Assembly: GCA_023512835.1 (NCBI GenBank)
Contig: CM042085.1
Location: 48,532,189 to 48,596,188, forward strand
DNA from: Taxillus chinensis
Lineage: Eukaryota > Streptophyta > Magnoliopsida > Santalales > Loranthaceae
Direction: 5' to 3'
Length of the DNA stretch: 64,000 nt
Each line of letters begins with the position of its first letter. Positions within the stretch are counted from its first letter, which is position 1. Under the pieces are notes generated by a model, which had not been told where the DNA came from, made no database searches, and saw only the letters and a program-made list of their open reading frames with translations. The translations under genes were made by a program, and so were the position numbers. Positions 32,340-42,732 of this stretch are shown here, piece after piece.

Positions 32340-34636
32340 ATGGCCGAAGAAAGCAGTATGCTATTCAACACTCCCCTTAACTCCGGAGGTGCACAAGAGC
32401 CCATCCCGAATCGAAGCAGTAGTGAAAATGTCGACCCACCTCAACCTGCTGCTGCCGCCACTCCTCAACCACGAAGTTCTGGTTTTACTCTGACAAAACC
32501 GCCCAAATTCACACTTGAGCTTTTCTCCCAGTGGAAAGCTCGCATGAAGATGTTTATGGTATGCCATGATCATCTCATGTGGCCCTGTCTTCATCAGGAG
32601 ATTCCAATTCCAATGACTATCGGAGAACATGGAGTTAGAAGGCCAAAGACGGATGCCGAACTTACCAACGATGAAAGAGCCTGGCAGTGCACTAGCGAAA
32701 AGGCTCTGGCTTACGTTACATCGTCTTTGGATTCCGAGGCTTTCACGGACGTCCACGGCTGCACGACAGCAAAAGCTGTCTGGGATAAACTGACAATCCT
32801 CAATGAGGGGAGTCAGTCCCAGATGCAAAACGTGATATGTGTTCTCAGACAGAACTTTGAGAGTTTTAATCACAAACCTGGCGAATCCCTTGAGAGCATC
32901 TATCGGAGATTCGGCAAGCTCATTCTAGAGCTAAAAACTGTCAATGAACACTACACTCAGTCTCAAATCAATGACAAGTTCTTTCGATCCCTGCCGGATC
33001 GCTACTACTCCAAGCAGCTCCAGATGCAAGCTGACAAAAACTGGCCGTTTACTGCCCTTGAAGAAATATACGGAGAGCTTCGGACTCATGAGGTCAGATT
33101 CAGATACACTGATCGTGATGAGAAAATAGCTCGGAAAGAAAAAGGGGTAGCCCTCAAAGCTACGGAATGCTCCAGTAATCATCAAGAGGATGATACGGAT
33201 GAGTCAGAGAATTCTGACTCAGACGCAGAAGAGGAAATAGCTTTTCTTGTCAAATCCTTTGAACGATTCCTTCGAAAAGTAGAAAAGGATTCAGAAGAGG
33301 CCCCTCATCATCCAGAAGGAAGGAGCGATCGGAGTCGAGCTCCCAAGAATGCTTTAATTGTGGGAAACCCGGTCACTGGGCCAAGGAATGCAGATCTAAA
33401 TCTAAGACGGCAGAGAAAAGTGACAAGGTTACTCCTCGACGTACCACCTCAGAGAACAGCAAGAACAAGAGGAAGGCGTTCGTGACAAAGTACATCAGTG
33501 GCTCAGAAGAAGAGGAGGAATCCTCGGATGATGAGCCAACTCCTAAGTCGAACGTTTGCCTCATGGCAAATACTAAGGTACCTTCTATTTCTAAACTCAT
33601 GAGTAAAATAAAATCTCTTATTACTGAACGTGATCATGAAAAGAATGAGAGACTAATAATTACTCAAATGTACAAAGATATGGAAAGTCAGAATAAACGT
33701 CTTGAATTTACTATTACTAGATTTGAAAAAGACATAGCTGACTTCAGAGGAAAAGAAGCTTGGTATCACGATCTAAGGGCTGAAAATCATCTGCTAAATA
33801 CCAATCTCTCAGGCCTAAAAGTTATTGTAAAAAGACTCGAGAATGAACTTGAACAGGAAAAGGAAATAAATCGTAAGTGGCTTAAATCCGGGGAAATAGC
33901 ATCTTCATTTAGGACTGATCCGGATAATATTCAAGTCAAACCTGGCCTAGGCTCCGAATCATCTACCTCCAATGCTCAAACTACTGAGTGTCCTCCGGAT
34001 TTCACTCCAAAACTAACCAACTTATATCCTGTTAGTACATCTAAACCGTTGAATGGTTTCATTTCAGGTGGCACCATAGTTTATGACTGTGGAGTCGAGG
34101 CTGTTACTGCACTTCCCGAAGCAGTAACACCCGTAAGTAATGATGAAGGGAAGGCTGCTGCAATTAAATCCAAAACTGTAGCTCCCAAAAAGAAAGAAAA
34201 GGCAAAGGCTGACGCATCTAGGGCCAAGAGCGCGTCACCCAAACGCAATGGATTAGGCCTCAGGGAACAGAGTAGAAAGTCTGAAAAATCTAAGAGACCT
34301 GTATCCCCTATTTGTACTCCGCATTATAGTGTTTGTTCCATCTGTAGGGAAATAGGTCATTATCACTATGAATGTTGGAGTTTATTTGATAACTGGCTTT
34401 GTAATCAATTTCGTACCAATAAAGATTAGTTCATTAAAAAGGGTTCTTCGAGCAAAACAAAATCTAAACCTCAAAGGAGTATCTCTCCCAAGATAACCCA
34501 AATAAAAGAAGCAGCTGAATCTAACAAGTTAAAGTCAACTTGGAGAGCTAAAAGTCCTAGCAAAATCAAATCCGGAATTGTTGACATTACTGCTGTTCTT
34601 TCTAACCGCCCGAAACAAGTTTGGGCACCAAAAGTG
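32340..34636 (+). pseudogene. Gag of copia element C
   Basis: ATG 32340 opens 381 codons (to 33485) with the N-terminal region, UBN2-like core and MANTKVPS-preceding acidic region. Unlike A, B and D it has CAC, not TAG, at codon 139 (32754-32756). A frameshift near 33285 moves the intact knuckle CFNCGKPGHWAKEC (33350-33391) into the frame of the second open stretch (33482-34429). That stretch has SEEEEESSDDEP, a coiled-coil-like region, a Lys/Ala-rich part and CSICREIGHYHYEC. TAG at 34427-34429 looks like CAG to TAG. The gag/pol joint at 34637-34639 is CAA, where the other copies have TAA. Confidence 0.92.
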
Positions 34637-37483
34637 CAAACTATTGTCTTTCAGGAGCATCTCTGGAATGCACTGCCGAATCACTTGAAGTTAAAGATCA
34701 ATCAAAGCAAGTGGATCCTCGATAGTGGATGCTCTGGACATATGACGGGTGATCAGACTCTGCTTCTTCATATGGACCTCTGTGGTCCTATTTCTGTTCC
34801 TTCGCTGGCTGGTGCGAGATATACCCTTGTGGTTATCGATGATTTCACCAGATACACATAGGTGATGTTTCTGAAATCAAAGGATCAAACTTTTGAGCAT
34901 CTTGTAGATCTTTTCAACTGGATAAGCAACTCACAAGGACTGAGCATAAAGTGCATCAGGAGTGATCATGGTACAGAATTTGATTTTTCAGATATGGGAT
35001 CATATTGTTCTGAACAGGGCATTTAGCATGACTTCTCTGTGCCCAGAACTCCACAACAAAATGGGGTAGCTGAGCGCAAGAATCGTACTTTAGTCGAGGC
35101 TGGCAGATCTATGTTAGCAGGGGCAACGCTTCCTCTCAGTCTATGGGCTGAAGCTGTGTCCACTGCCTGCTATGTTCAGAACAGAACTCTAATAAATAAA
35201 TCTACTATGAAAACACCCTATGAGATGTGGAGAGGACGAAAGCCTTCAATTTCATATTTCAGAGCTTTTGGGGTACTTGTTATATATTGATAAATGGCAA
35301 AGAAACCCGGAATAAATTTGAACCAAAATCTGATGATGGGATTTTTGTCGGGTACTCATTACATAGCAAGGCTTATCGGGTCTTCAATAGAAAACTTTTT
35401 AAAGTTGAAGAATCTATCCATGTGACCTTTGATGAAACTAATCTTGATTGGTCAAAAGTTGCTTCTTCAAGTTCTAATGTACAGGTTCCGGATAGCAACA
35501 TCGACTATTCGAAGTTTATGAATGTTCATGTTACACATTCTGACCAACCATGTGGCATCAGTGAGGCACAAAGAAATTATATGGATGATGCTACGGATGA
35601 TTCGGACTCAGGACTACCATTAAGCTCTGGACATACTCCTTTGGATACCCAAAATTCCGGAGCACCTTTAAGCCCGTCCGACCAGGTCTTATAACCGAAA
35701 TGTTGAAGAACCACCTAGTTCTACCATACCTTCTAATACCGAACATCTGGTCCGGAAGAAGCTCGACCAGCAGATATACCTGAACCACCTAATCTGGCGA
35801 GCTTCAAATTATTCAAGATCTACCGTCACATGGCACGGGGAAGGACAGACCGAAACCATCCCTCGAAGTGATTGGTGATCCTACCGTGGTGTAAGAACAA
35901 GAGCAGCCACTTTCAACATGTGTCTTTACTCGTGTTTTCTATCACAAATAGAACCCAAAGTGGTAGATGAAGCTCTTCAGGATTCGAATTGGATAGAAGC
36001 TATGCAAGAAGAGCTGAATCAATTTAAGAGAAATAATGTGTGGACTCTAGTACCAAGGCCTAAGTCTCAGCAAGTCATAGGAGTTAAATGGGTGTTCCGG
36101 AACAAGCTTGATACGGATGAAATAGTAATCCGGAACAAAGCCAGGCTGGTAGCCAAAGGATATCGTCAAGGAGAAGGAATAGACTATGATGAGACCTTTG
36201 CTCCGGTAGCAAGACTTGAGGCAATCCGAATGTTTCTGGCGTATGCTTCATATGAAAACTTCATAGTTTATCAAATGGACGTCAAGAGTGCATTCTTGAA
36301 TGGAGATCTTCAAGAGGAGGTGTACGTTGAACAACCTCCCGATTTCATTGAACCTAAGGCAGGACATCTAGTCTACAAGCTTCAGAAAGCTTTATATGGT
36401 TTGAAGCAAGCTCCAAGAGCCTGGTACGACACACTGTCAGAATTCCTACTTGCTCACAACTTCCAAAAAGGGAAGATAGACACCACCTTATTTCTACGAA
36501 AAGAGAAAGGACACACTCTAATCATACAGATATACGTGGATGATATCATTTTCGGATCAACAAATCCGAAGCTTCGTGAAGAGTTTGCAAAGTTGATGAT
36601 AGGCAAGTTTGAGATGAGCATGATGGGAGAACTGTCCTACTTCCTTGGAATAGAAGTTAAACAATTGAAGGAAGGAATCTTCATTAATCAAGCTAAGTAC
36701 ACTCGCGATCTTATTAAGAAGTTTGGTATGGAAGGTTCATCTCCCGTCAAAACTCCCATGCCAGTCAGTGCCAAGTTAGATCCTGATGTGGATGGAATAT
36801 CAGTAAATTTGACTGACTACGAGAGGGATGATAGGATCCTTGCCGTATCTTACAAGAAGTCGCCCGGACATTATGTTTGCAACTTGCATCTCGTGCACGA
36901 TATCAAGGCGAATCCCAAGGAGTCACATATGCTTCATGTTAAACGGATATTAAGGTATCTCAAGGGAACGATGAATTTGGGACTCTGGTACCCAAAGGAG
37001 TCCAACTTCACCTTATCCGGATACTCTGATGCTGACTTCGCTGGGTGTCGCATTGACAGGAAAAGCACAAGTGGTATGTGTCAGTTTCTTGGAAATAGAT
37101 TAATTTCATGGTTCAGTAAGAAGCAGAATTCCGTATCAACCTCTACTGCTGAGGCGGAATATATAGCTGCTGGGAGTTGCTGCGCATAGCTACTCTGGAT
37201 GCAAAGTCAACTTACTGACTATGGTTTCAACATGTTATCTATTCCACTCTATTGCGACAACACTAGCGCAATTGCTATCAGCAATAATCCTGTCATGCAC
37301 CCTAAGACGAAGCATATTGAGGTCAGGTATCACTTCATACGCGACCATGTTCTCAAAAGTCACATCTCACTGGAATATGTTGCTACTGAAGATCAACTGG
37401 CAGACATACTTACAAAGCCCCTACCTGATGCAAGATTCTCTGAACTACTCTTCCGATTAGGTATGCTTAACTTCTCTGCATAG
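34637..37483 (+). pseudogene. Pro-pol region of copia element C, protease/pre-integrase mostly deleted
   Basis: ILDSGCSGHMTGDQTLL (near 34711-34762) runs directly into LHMDLCGPIS, so the rest of the retropepsin and the HHCC region are missing. Integrase has VIDDFTRYT followed by TGG to TAG (34859-34861), a CAG to TAG in GI-stop-HDF, and PQQNGVAERKN. Frameshifts lie near 35275 and at 35695-35915. Reverse transcriptase and RNase H are open over 423 codons (35918-37189), with [19 protein letters not shown] (36533-36544, residues 206-209), SDADFAGCR and STSTAEAEY. About 35 residues near 36810-36905 are scrambled by two compensating frameshifts. The last 94 codons (37199-37483) hold CDNTSAI and KHIEVRYHF. 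Confidence 0.93.
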
Positions 37484-39164
37484 TCTCACATTTAAATTAC
37501 CCAATAGTATACTTACTTTCAGAACATGCACTGTGCTTTTATTGATAGTAGTAGATACATACTGATCCTAATGCTGATCATATTTACTGTTTAACGTGCT
37601 TCATGCTTCTGATATTGATATCAACTTTATAATGGGAGGATGCTTGCGTTTCCCGACTGAAGTCGTTTAAGCAAACATGATTAAAGTTTATATGATTAAC
37701 CTCATTCTGGTTTCATGATCTTAATTTCCACTGATCACCACATGACAAATGCCTTTTCATTTAGATTACTCTATTAACATGTATAGTTGAAGAAATGAAA
37801 TGGGTTAGCTCGGAATGCCTGGTGGATGAATACACAATCGCAGTCTGATTAGCTTCTGAAGTATAGTTTCCTAAAAGGATAGACAGTACTGAATTTCTTT
37901 AAGCCGGAAAGGTCTACCGAGAGGATTGCACAATCTACGGGGGAGAAAATGCTTTATAAATTATTCGAGTAATACCCCCCCCCCCGTATATGTCTCATGA
38001 CCTCTTTCCTGGCTGTCTATTCGAGGGAGAGCCTTTCATTGAGAGGATCGAATGATCTACGGGGGAGCCTAAGCTTCATCTATTTGTCAGTAATAACCCT
38101 AATATGTCTAGGATACTCCCTCTCTGACACCTTTACTTTAGGATCAATTGGACATCTTTACGTTGTACCATAATTGGGGCATGCTTGGATAACCTTCTTC
38201 AACCATGCATTTAATGGAATAATCAGCGCGCTTTTGACATGTGTCTGCTTCCTCATTTTCACTCATGAATCCTCAGATTTGAGTGAATCATATGATTTTT
38301 AATTAATCTTAGCCTAAATGCGTTCAGCGGAGACGATTTATTTATGTTGGCTTATATGAACTTGTGTATTTATTACTTCGACATATGTCTGATTCAATCA
38401 ATTGATCATTCTCTAGTGATAATAATAACATATGACTATTTTATTCTTTGTAATGCGCCAAGTTACGCACTCATTAGTTAGAGATTATATAGCTCTTCAA
38501 CGACGATTTTCTCACAATAAGTGCTAATCCTTTTTGATGAAAACTTTTTATACTTTAGTTTATTTTTTAAGCCTACAGGTTCAATTTTCTTTACATAAAC
38601 CTTATCGATAAATCTAGTCGATAGTCTTGGATTTGAAGTGTTGTGGTACTTCTCTGCGTCTCTTGACTTATTGACAGCAAAATCTACTTCTCTCATTACT
38701 GCTTCAGCTGTTGCTCACGGACAAGGTCTACTTTTTTCATCGGATACTGCGTCTGCTCATTACTCGTTGATTAGGATGATTATCGGTTCATTCTACTCGA
38801 AACTCGGCCAACGTCAATTAGGGTAATCCATGTCTTATTATATGTCGCGTGCTTTAGAAGGAGAATAATGATGATTCATTGAATGCATGTCTCAAGGATA
38901 CACACTTCCCAGGAAGGCAAGCAATTTTATTACCATACTTGGTCATGCCGTCTCCATTTCATCTTTTAATTTTGCGGAGGCGCACCGATATCCAGAAGAC
39001 TAATGATATCAGCACGTCCAGCGGTTCTTGTTTCACTGACAAATTCCTGAACCCACATTGACATTCACGGACTCGGTCTTGTATGATACGAGTCATTCTG
39101 TGATCACGAGTGTTAATTCAAATCCCTAAACTCTAGTTGCTCCTTCAATCTGAGATTTTACCTG
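37484..39164 (+). other. Spacer after pol of element C
   Basis: Two GGGGGAG boxes (37939-37945 and 38061-38067) are present. The first is in a 7-bp stem, ACGGGGG (37937-37943) with CCCCCGT (37981-37987). The conserved GACCTCTTTCCTGGCTGTCT block lies at about 38001. The right part contains leader sequence related to that before the additional ORF in D. I see no coding frame of its own. Confidence 0.7.
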
Positions 39165-40458
39165 TTGCCCTCTTGCCCTTCAGCACTAATACAGCCAGCT
39201 TCCAAAGCTCTGAATTGGCCCTTGGGCGTGCTTCTTTGGCATGGTCCACTCCGACGGCTGTGCTCTCCGCCAATTTGGACACCATACTTAAACTCATGCG
39301 CCCAAATATATCAGCCACATCGCCGCCAAGGTTGTTTGGAGTGCTCATGGCGTAACTCCTCTCCGCCTCCGCAGGCTCCTCAATTCCATGGAGCAACGAT
39401 GGACCTGGTCGCCTCATCCGTCCCTCCTTGTCTACCTCCTTCGCGGACTTTGCCTTTTAAGGTTGCTCTTCCCTCCTGAGCCCCTTTCCCCGACGCCCTG
39501 CCAAACCCGGGGGGAAGTGTCATACGATCCTTGCCGTCTCACATTACATTCCTCAATAAATGTGAGAAACCTGTCTTCGTATTGCTTGGGAGTTCCAAAT
39601 CCCCAAACGTCGCCGCTTCTCTCGGCCAAACTCTCCAGTACGGCTCTTCCTCCATCCTCTGGCAAATCCATGGTGACACCTTCCTCCCATCGTTACGCGC
39701 GTGTGACCCTCTTGATGCGGGCCCAGGCGTCGTGAGGCAATGATTTCCTATCTTGCGTCATCGAGAGAAGATGTCTCTCTGTTTGCCCTTTCTCCACGGA
39801 CGACATTAGGACCTTTTGTTCGGAGAAGGCCTCTTCCTAGCAGATGACATTGACTTAAGCTATGCAGAAGTTTCTTTAAGAGTGGAGATGAAATTGTTTC
39901 CGTCTACAGCCACAGGTGGCGCCCACTTGTTTGAGATTACTGCCATGCTGGAATAGAGGCCTATCTTCCAGTGTAGATGTCATTCGATTCTTTATCGGCA
40001 GAGCTATTTGAGATAGCAAGCCATGGAGAACTCTCGGACTATCATCGTTTGTGGTGAGATCATGTCACCCCATTTCATGATGGCCCTCTGGCTGATTCGG
40101 TCAAACAAATGATTGCAGTTGATTCTCACTTGATTGTACCCAACCGTAGTCGAAAGAATCAATGGGAACCTTTGTGTGTCTCCAGTTGGTGCCAGTGTGA
40201 AGAAAACCGGATTATATGAAGAGTTGGGCATCATCAGCTGAGACCAGGCGAGGAAGGTGAAGAAACGATGGTGGAGGCAAGAAGCAGAGGTGCCCATGAC
40301 AGCGGATGGAGAATGGGCTGTGAGACCTTACATGCTTATTACTTCATGATGCTGTTCTTAGTGTGGACAAATCTTGGAGCCAGCACACCAATGACCCGAT
40401 GGAAAGCGAGCAATGGAGCTTAGAAGAAGCAATGACAATGATCTTGAAGTATAATTAA
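39165..40458 (+). pseudogene. Remnant of the additional ORF of element C (C-terminal half only)
   Basis: Homology to copy D begins around TCCAAAGC (39202), the SSKA motif of the linker, and runs to the conserved end ATGATCTTGAAGTAT (40438) with TAA at 40456-40458. The N-terminal domain, the IDLSGQ motif and the left linker are absent. Recognisable parts are CCCAAACGTCGCCGCTTCTC (PKRRRF-like), the segment preceding the protease and a degraded protease region in which the DSH and SCG motifs are damaged. There are many indels and no long open frame. Confidence 0.75.
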
Positions 40459-40602
40459 CATGTACACATGTGAAAATCTTGTATAGAAAATTTGAATTAT
40501 ATTAACATTGCTGATAAATGAAAATGGTTCATGATGTGTAATCTGTATGTTGTATCTTTTTCGTTGCTTACGAGATCAGATTACAAAGGGTTTGGGCATA
40601 TC

Positions 40603-40618
40603 CATAATTGGGGGAGAT
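40603..40618 (+). other. Polypurine tract of element C
   Basis: CCATAATTGGGGGAGAT-like sequence directly precedes the TGTTGG of the 3' LTR. AGATCAGATTACAAAGGG upstream is shared with D. Confidence 0.85.
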
Positions 40619-41908
40619 TGTTGGATCAAGCCCGAGAATTTGGATAATCTTGATAAAGCCTCGTAATTTGATTTGAGATCTTTTGTGTTTGTCTTTATAT
40701 CATTGCAGAAGACCTGGTAGTAATTAGGAGGATACACTAGTAAGAACAAAGCTAAGGGGGGGATAAATTTAATCGGTCCGGGGACGAGAATGAGTGTAGT
40801 CAAACACTTGGTAAATAAGTAAGACCCCCATACATGCGGAGTAGGGAAATCGATGTGGAATAAGGACCGAGTCTTTATTTATGCAGATGGGAAACCGGGG
40901 AATCACTTAAAGAAGGAAGGATGCGGAATAAGGAAACGGTGCGGGTAGGGTGGGACCACTCACTCAAATACGAAGTAGGATATCCTAGTCCGGGTAAGCC
41001 GTCAATCCTTTAAACTTCGCACTAATGGTAAACTAAATACGGAGTAAAAGGAACTATCACGAGGGCAGGATGTGCTATCGGAGGAAGCCATCGATCCTTT
41101 AAACTTCGCCGGAGTAAGGAACAAGTGCGAGTGAGGAACTTACATGCGGAGTGAGGAAGCGATACGGGTGAACAGCCTGACGCGGACTAAGGATTCGGTA
41201 CCAAATAGGTACGGAGTAAGCATCCGGCGACACGGACGAAAGGATTCCGATACCAAATAGATACGAGTAAGTAACCCCTGACACGGGTAAGGGTTCGAGC
41301 TCGTTGCTGGGAATAAGAAAAATTACACGGACCAAGAAGATGCTCTTCACTTACCGCGTTAAAGTTATCGGCTTGTGGTGTCCCGATGTAAGACAAACTG
41401 GGTGAGAACACAGAAGAATCTTACACGTGGATCACCCAAATATATGGACACAACTTTAAGTATACTTGAGGACTCACAAAGGCATATATACTCTTCAAAC
41501 CCAAGATCTTCATCTCCACAAACCACAGCAGTCAAGGGAGAAGTTAAGGAATAGTTAGTGCTAAACGCATTCCAGAACTACAAGTTCCAGAGTTGTCTCT
41601 TAGGAATGTTTGTATAAATATTCATATTTGTACATTTAAAAATGTGTGACGCGAGCCAAAATCAACCTGTGTATGCCCGAAGTTCAAAGATAATATAGAC
41701 TAGGGTGTGAATCCTTTTGTAAGGAGTGTAAAAGAGTCTTGCTTCCATTTTGTTGTATTTATCTTTTGATAATAAAACAAAAAACTACACTATCTGGTTA
41801 TCTTCCTTGATGATTCTATCACTTAACTAGATAGGTGTTGTGTCATAAGAGAATCAAAGAGTTTCAATAAGAGCCTATTCCCCCCCTCTAGGCTCCAAGG
41901 GACCATCA
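40619..41908 (+). repeat. 3' LTR of copia element C, unusually divergent
   Basis: It starts TGTTGGATCAAGCC and ends GACCATCA. It aligns to the 5' LTR over its length, but the array part (about 40740-41330) has many single-base and short indels and G-rich substitutions, whereas the last 500 bp are close. This distribution is discussed as a possible sequence-quality problem. Confidence 0.92.
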
Positions 41909-42732
41909 GAAGAAAATAAATCGTAAGTGGCTAAAATCGGGGAAATAGCTTCTACGTTTAGGACTGATCGGGACGACATCCGAGTTTAACTTTGCCTTGG
42001 CTCCGAACCATCATCCTCCACACAAGCAACAGTGTCCCTTGGATTTCATTCGAAACTAGCAACCTTTATCTTGTTAGTACATCCTAAACGGTTGGATGGT
42101 TTTATTTTAGGTGGCACCATAGTTTATGACTATGAAAGAGAGGTCTGCTCTTGCTAATCCTGGGGGTATGCTTTGTACCTAAAAGATGAAGGGAAGGCTG
42201 CTGCGATTAAAACCGGAAAGCTGTAGCACCGAAAGAAAGAAAAAGGGCGTCTGGGGCCAAGAGCAGCAGCATCCCGGCCAAGCTGGACGCCGTCTAGGGC
42301 CAAGAGTTGACGCATCTAGGGCGAGAGCGCGTCACCCAATTCGAAAGGACTAAGCCATATGGAATAGTGTAGAAAACCTATTAAACCTAAGAAACTTGTA
42401 TCTCTATTTATACTCTGCATCATAGTGTCGTTCTATCTGTAGAAAAATAAACCATTATGAGTATAAATTGTTGGAGTCTATCCGATATAGCTTTGTAATC
42501 AAGTTTATATTAATAAAGATCGGTTCATCAAAAGGGTTCTTTAGCAAATCTAAATCTAAATCTCAAAGGAGTAACTCTCCCAAGAAAACCTAAATAAAAG
42601 AAGCAAGGGTAGTAACAAATTAAAGTCAACTTGGAAAGCTAAAGTTCCTAATAAAAGCAAAATCGGGCGCTGACAACTTCTTTGTTATTTCTCCCCACCG
42701 CCCCGAAACAAGTTTGGGCACCAAAAGTGTAA
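41909..42732 (+). pseudogene. Gag fragment 4 of element D (C-terminal part)
   Basis: It resumes at AATAAATCGTAAGTGG, exactly where fragment 3 was cut by C. It includes homologues of NRKWLKSGEI, PLDGF and GGTIVYDY, the Lys/Ala-rich region and a ruined second CCHC motif near 42421-42470. TAA 42730-42732 is at the gag/pol joint, shared with A and B. Frameshifts occur every few dozen bases. A local repetition of the CTAGGGCCAAGAG segment lies at 42245-42335. Confidence 0.88.

Larger units (their letters stand above)
31040..41908 (+). mobile_element. Copia element C, internally deleted
   Basis: LTRs at 31040-32279 and 40619-41908 flank the family's gene order on the plus strand. The flanks are adjacent gag bases of element D (left GAAAA, right GAAGA, an imperfect 5-bp duplication). 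The gag sequence resumes after 41908 at AATAAATCG. Two internal deletions are seen: about 0.55 kb removing most of the protease and the pre-integrase domain (junction near 34765), and about 1.4 kb removing the N-terminal part and linker of the additional ORF (junction near 39165-39200). Confidence 0.92.

Noticed and set aside
39145..39735. Several overlapping open frames of 70-115 codons that look like a compact gene
   Set aside because: They are frames through the decayed linker of the additional ORF of element C. Homology to D explains the sequence, and GC-rich low-complexity DNA leaves chance open frames on both strands.
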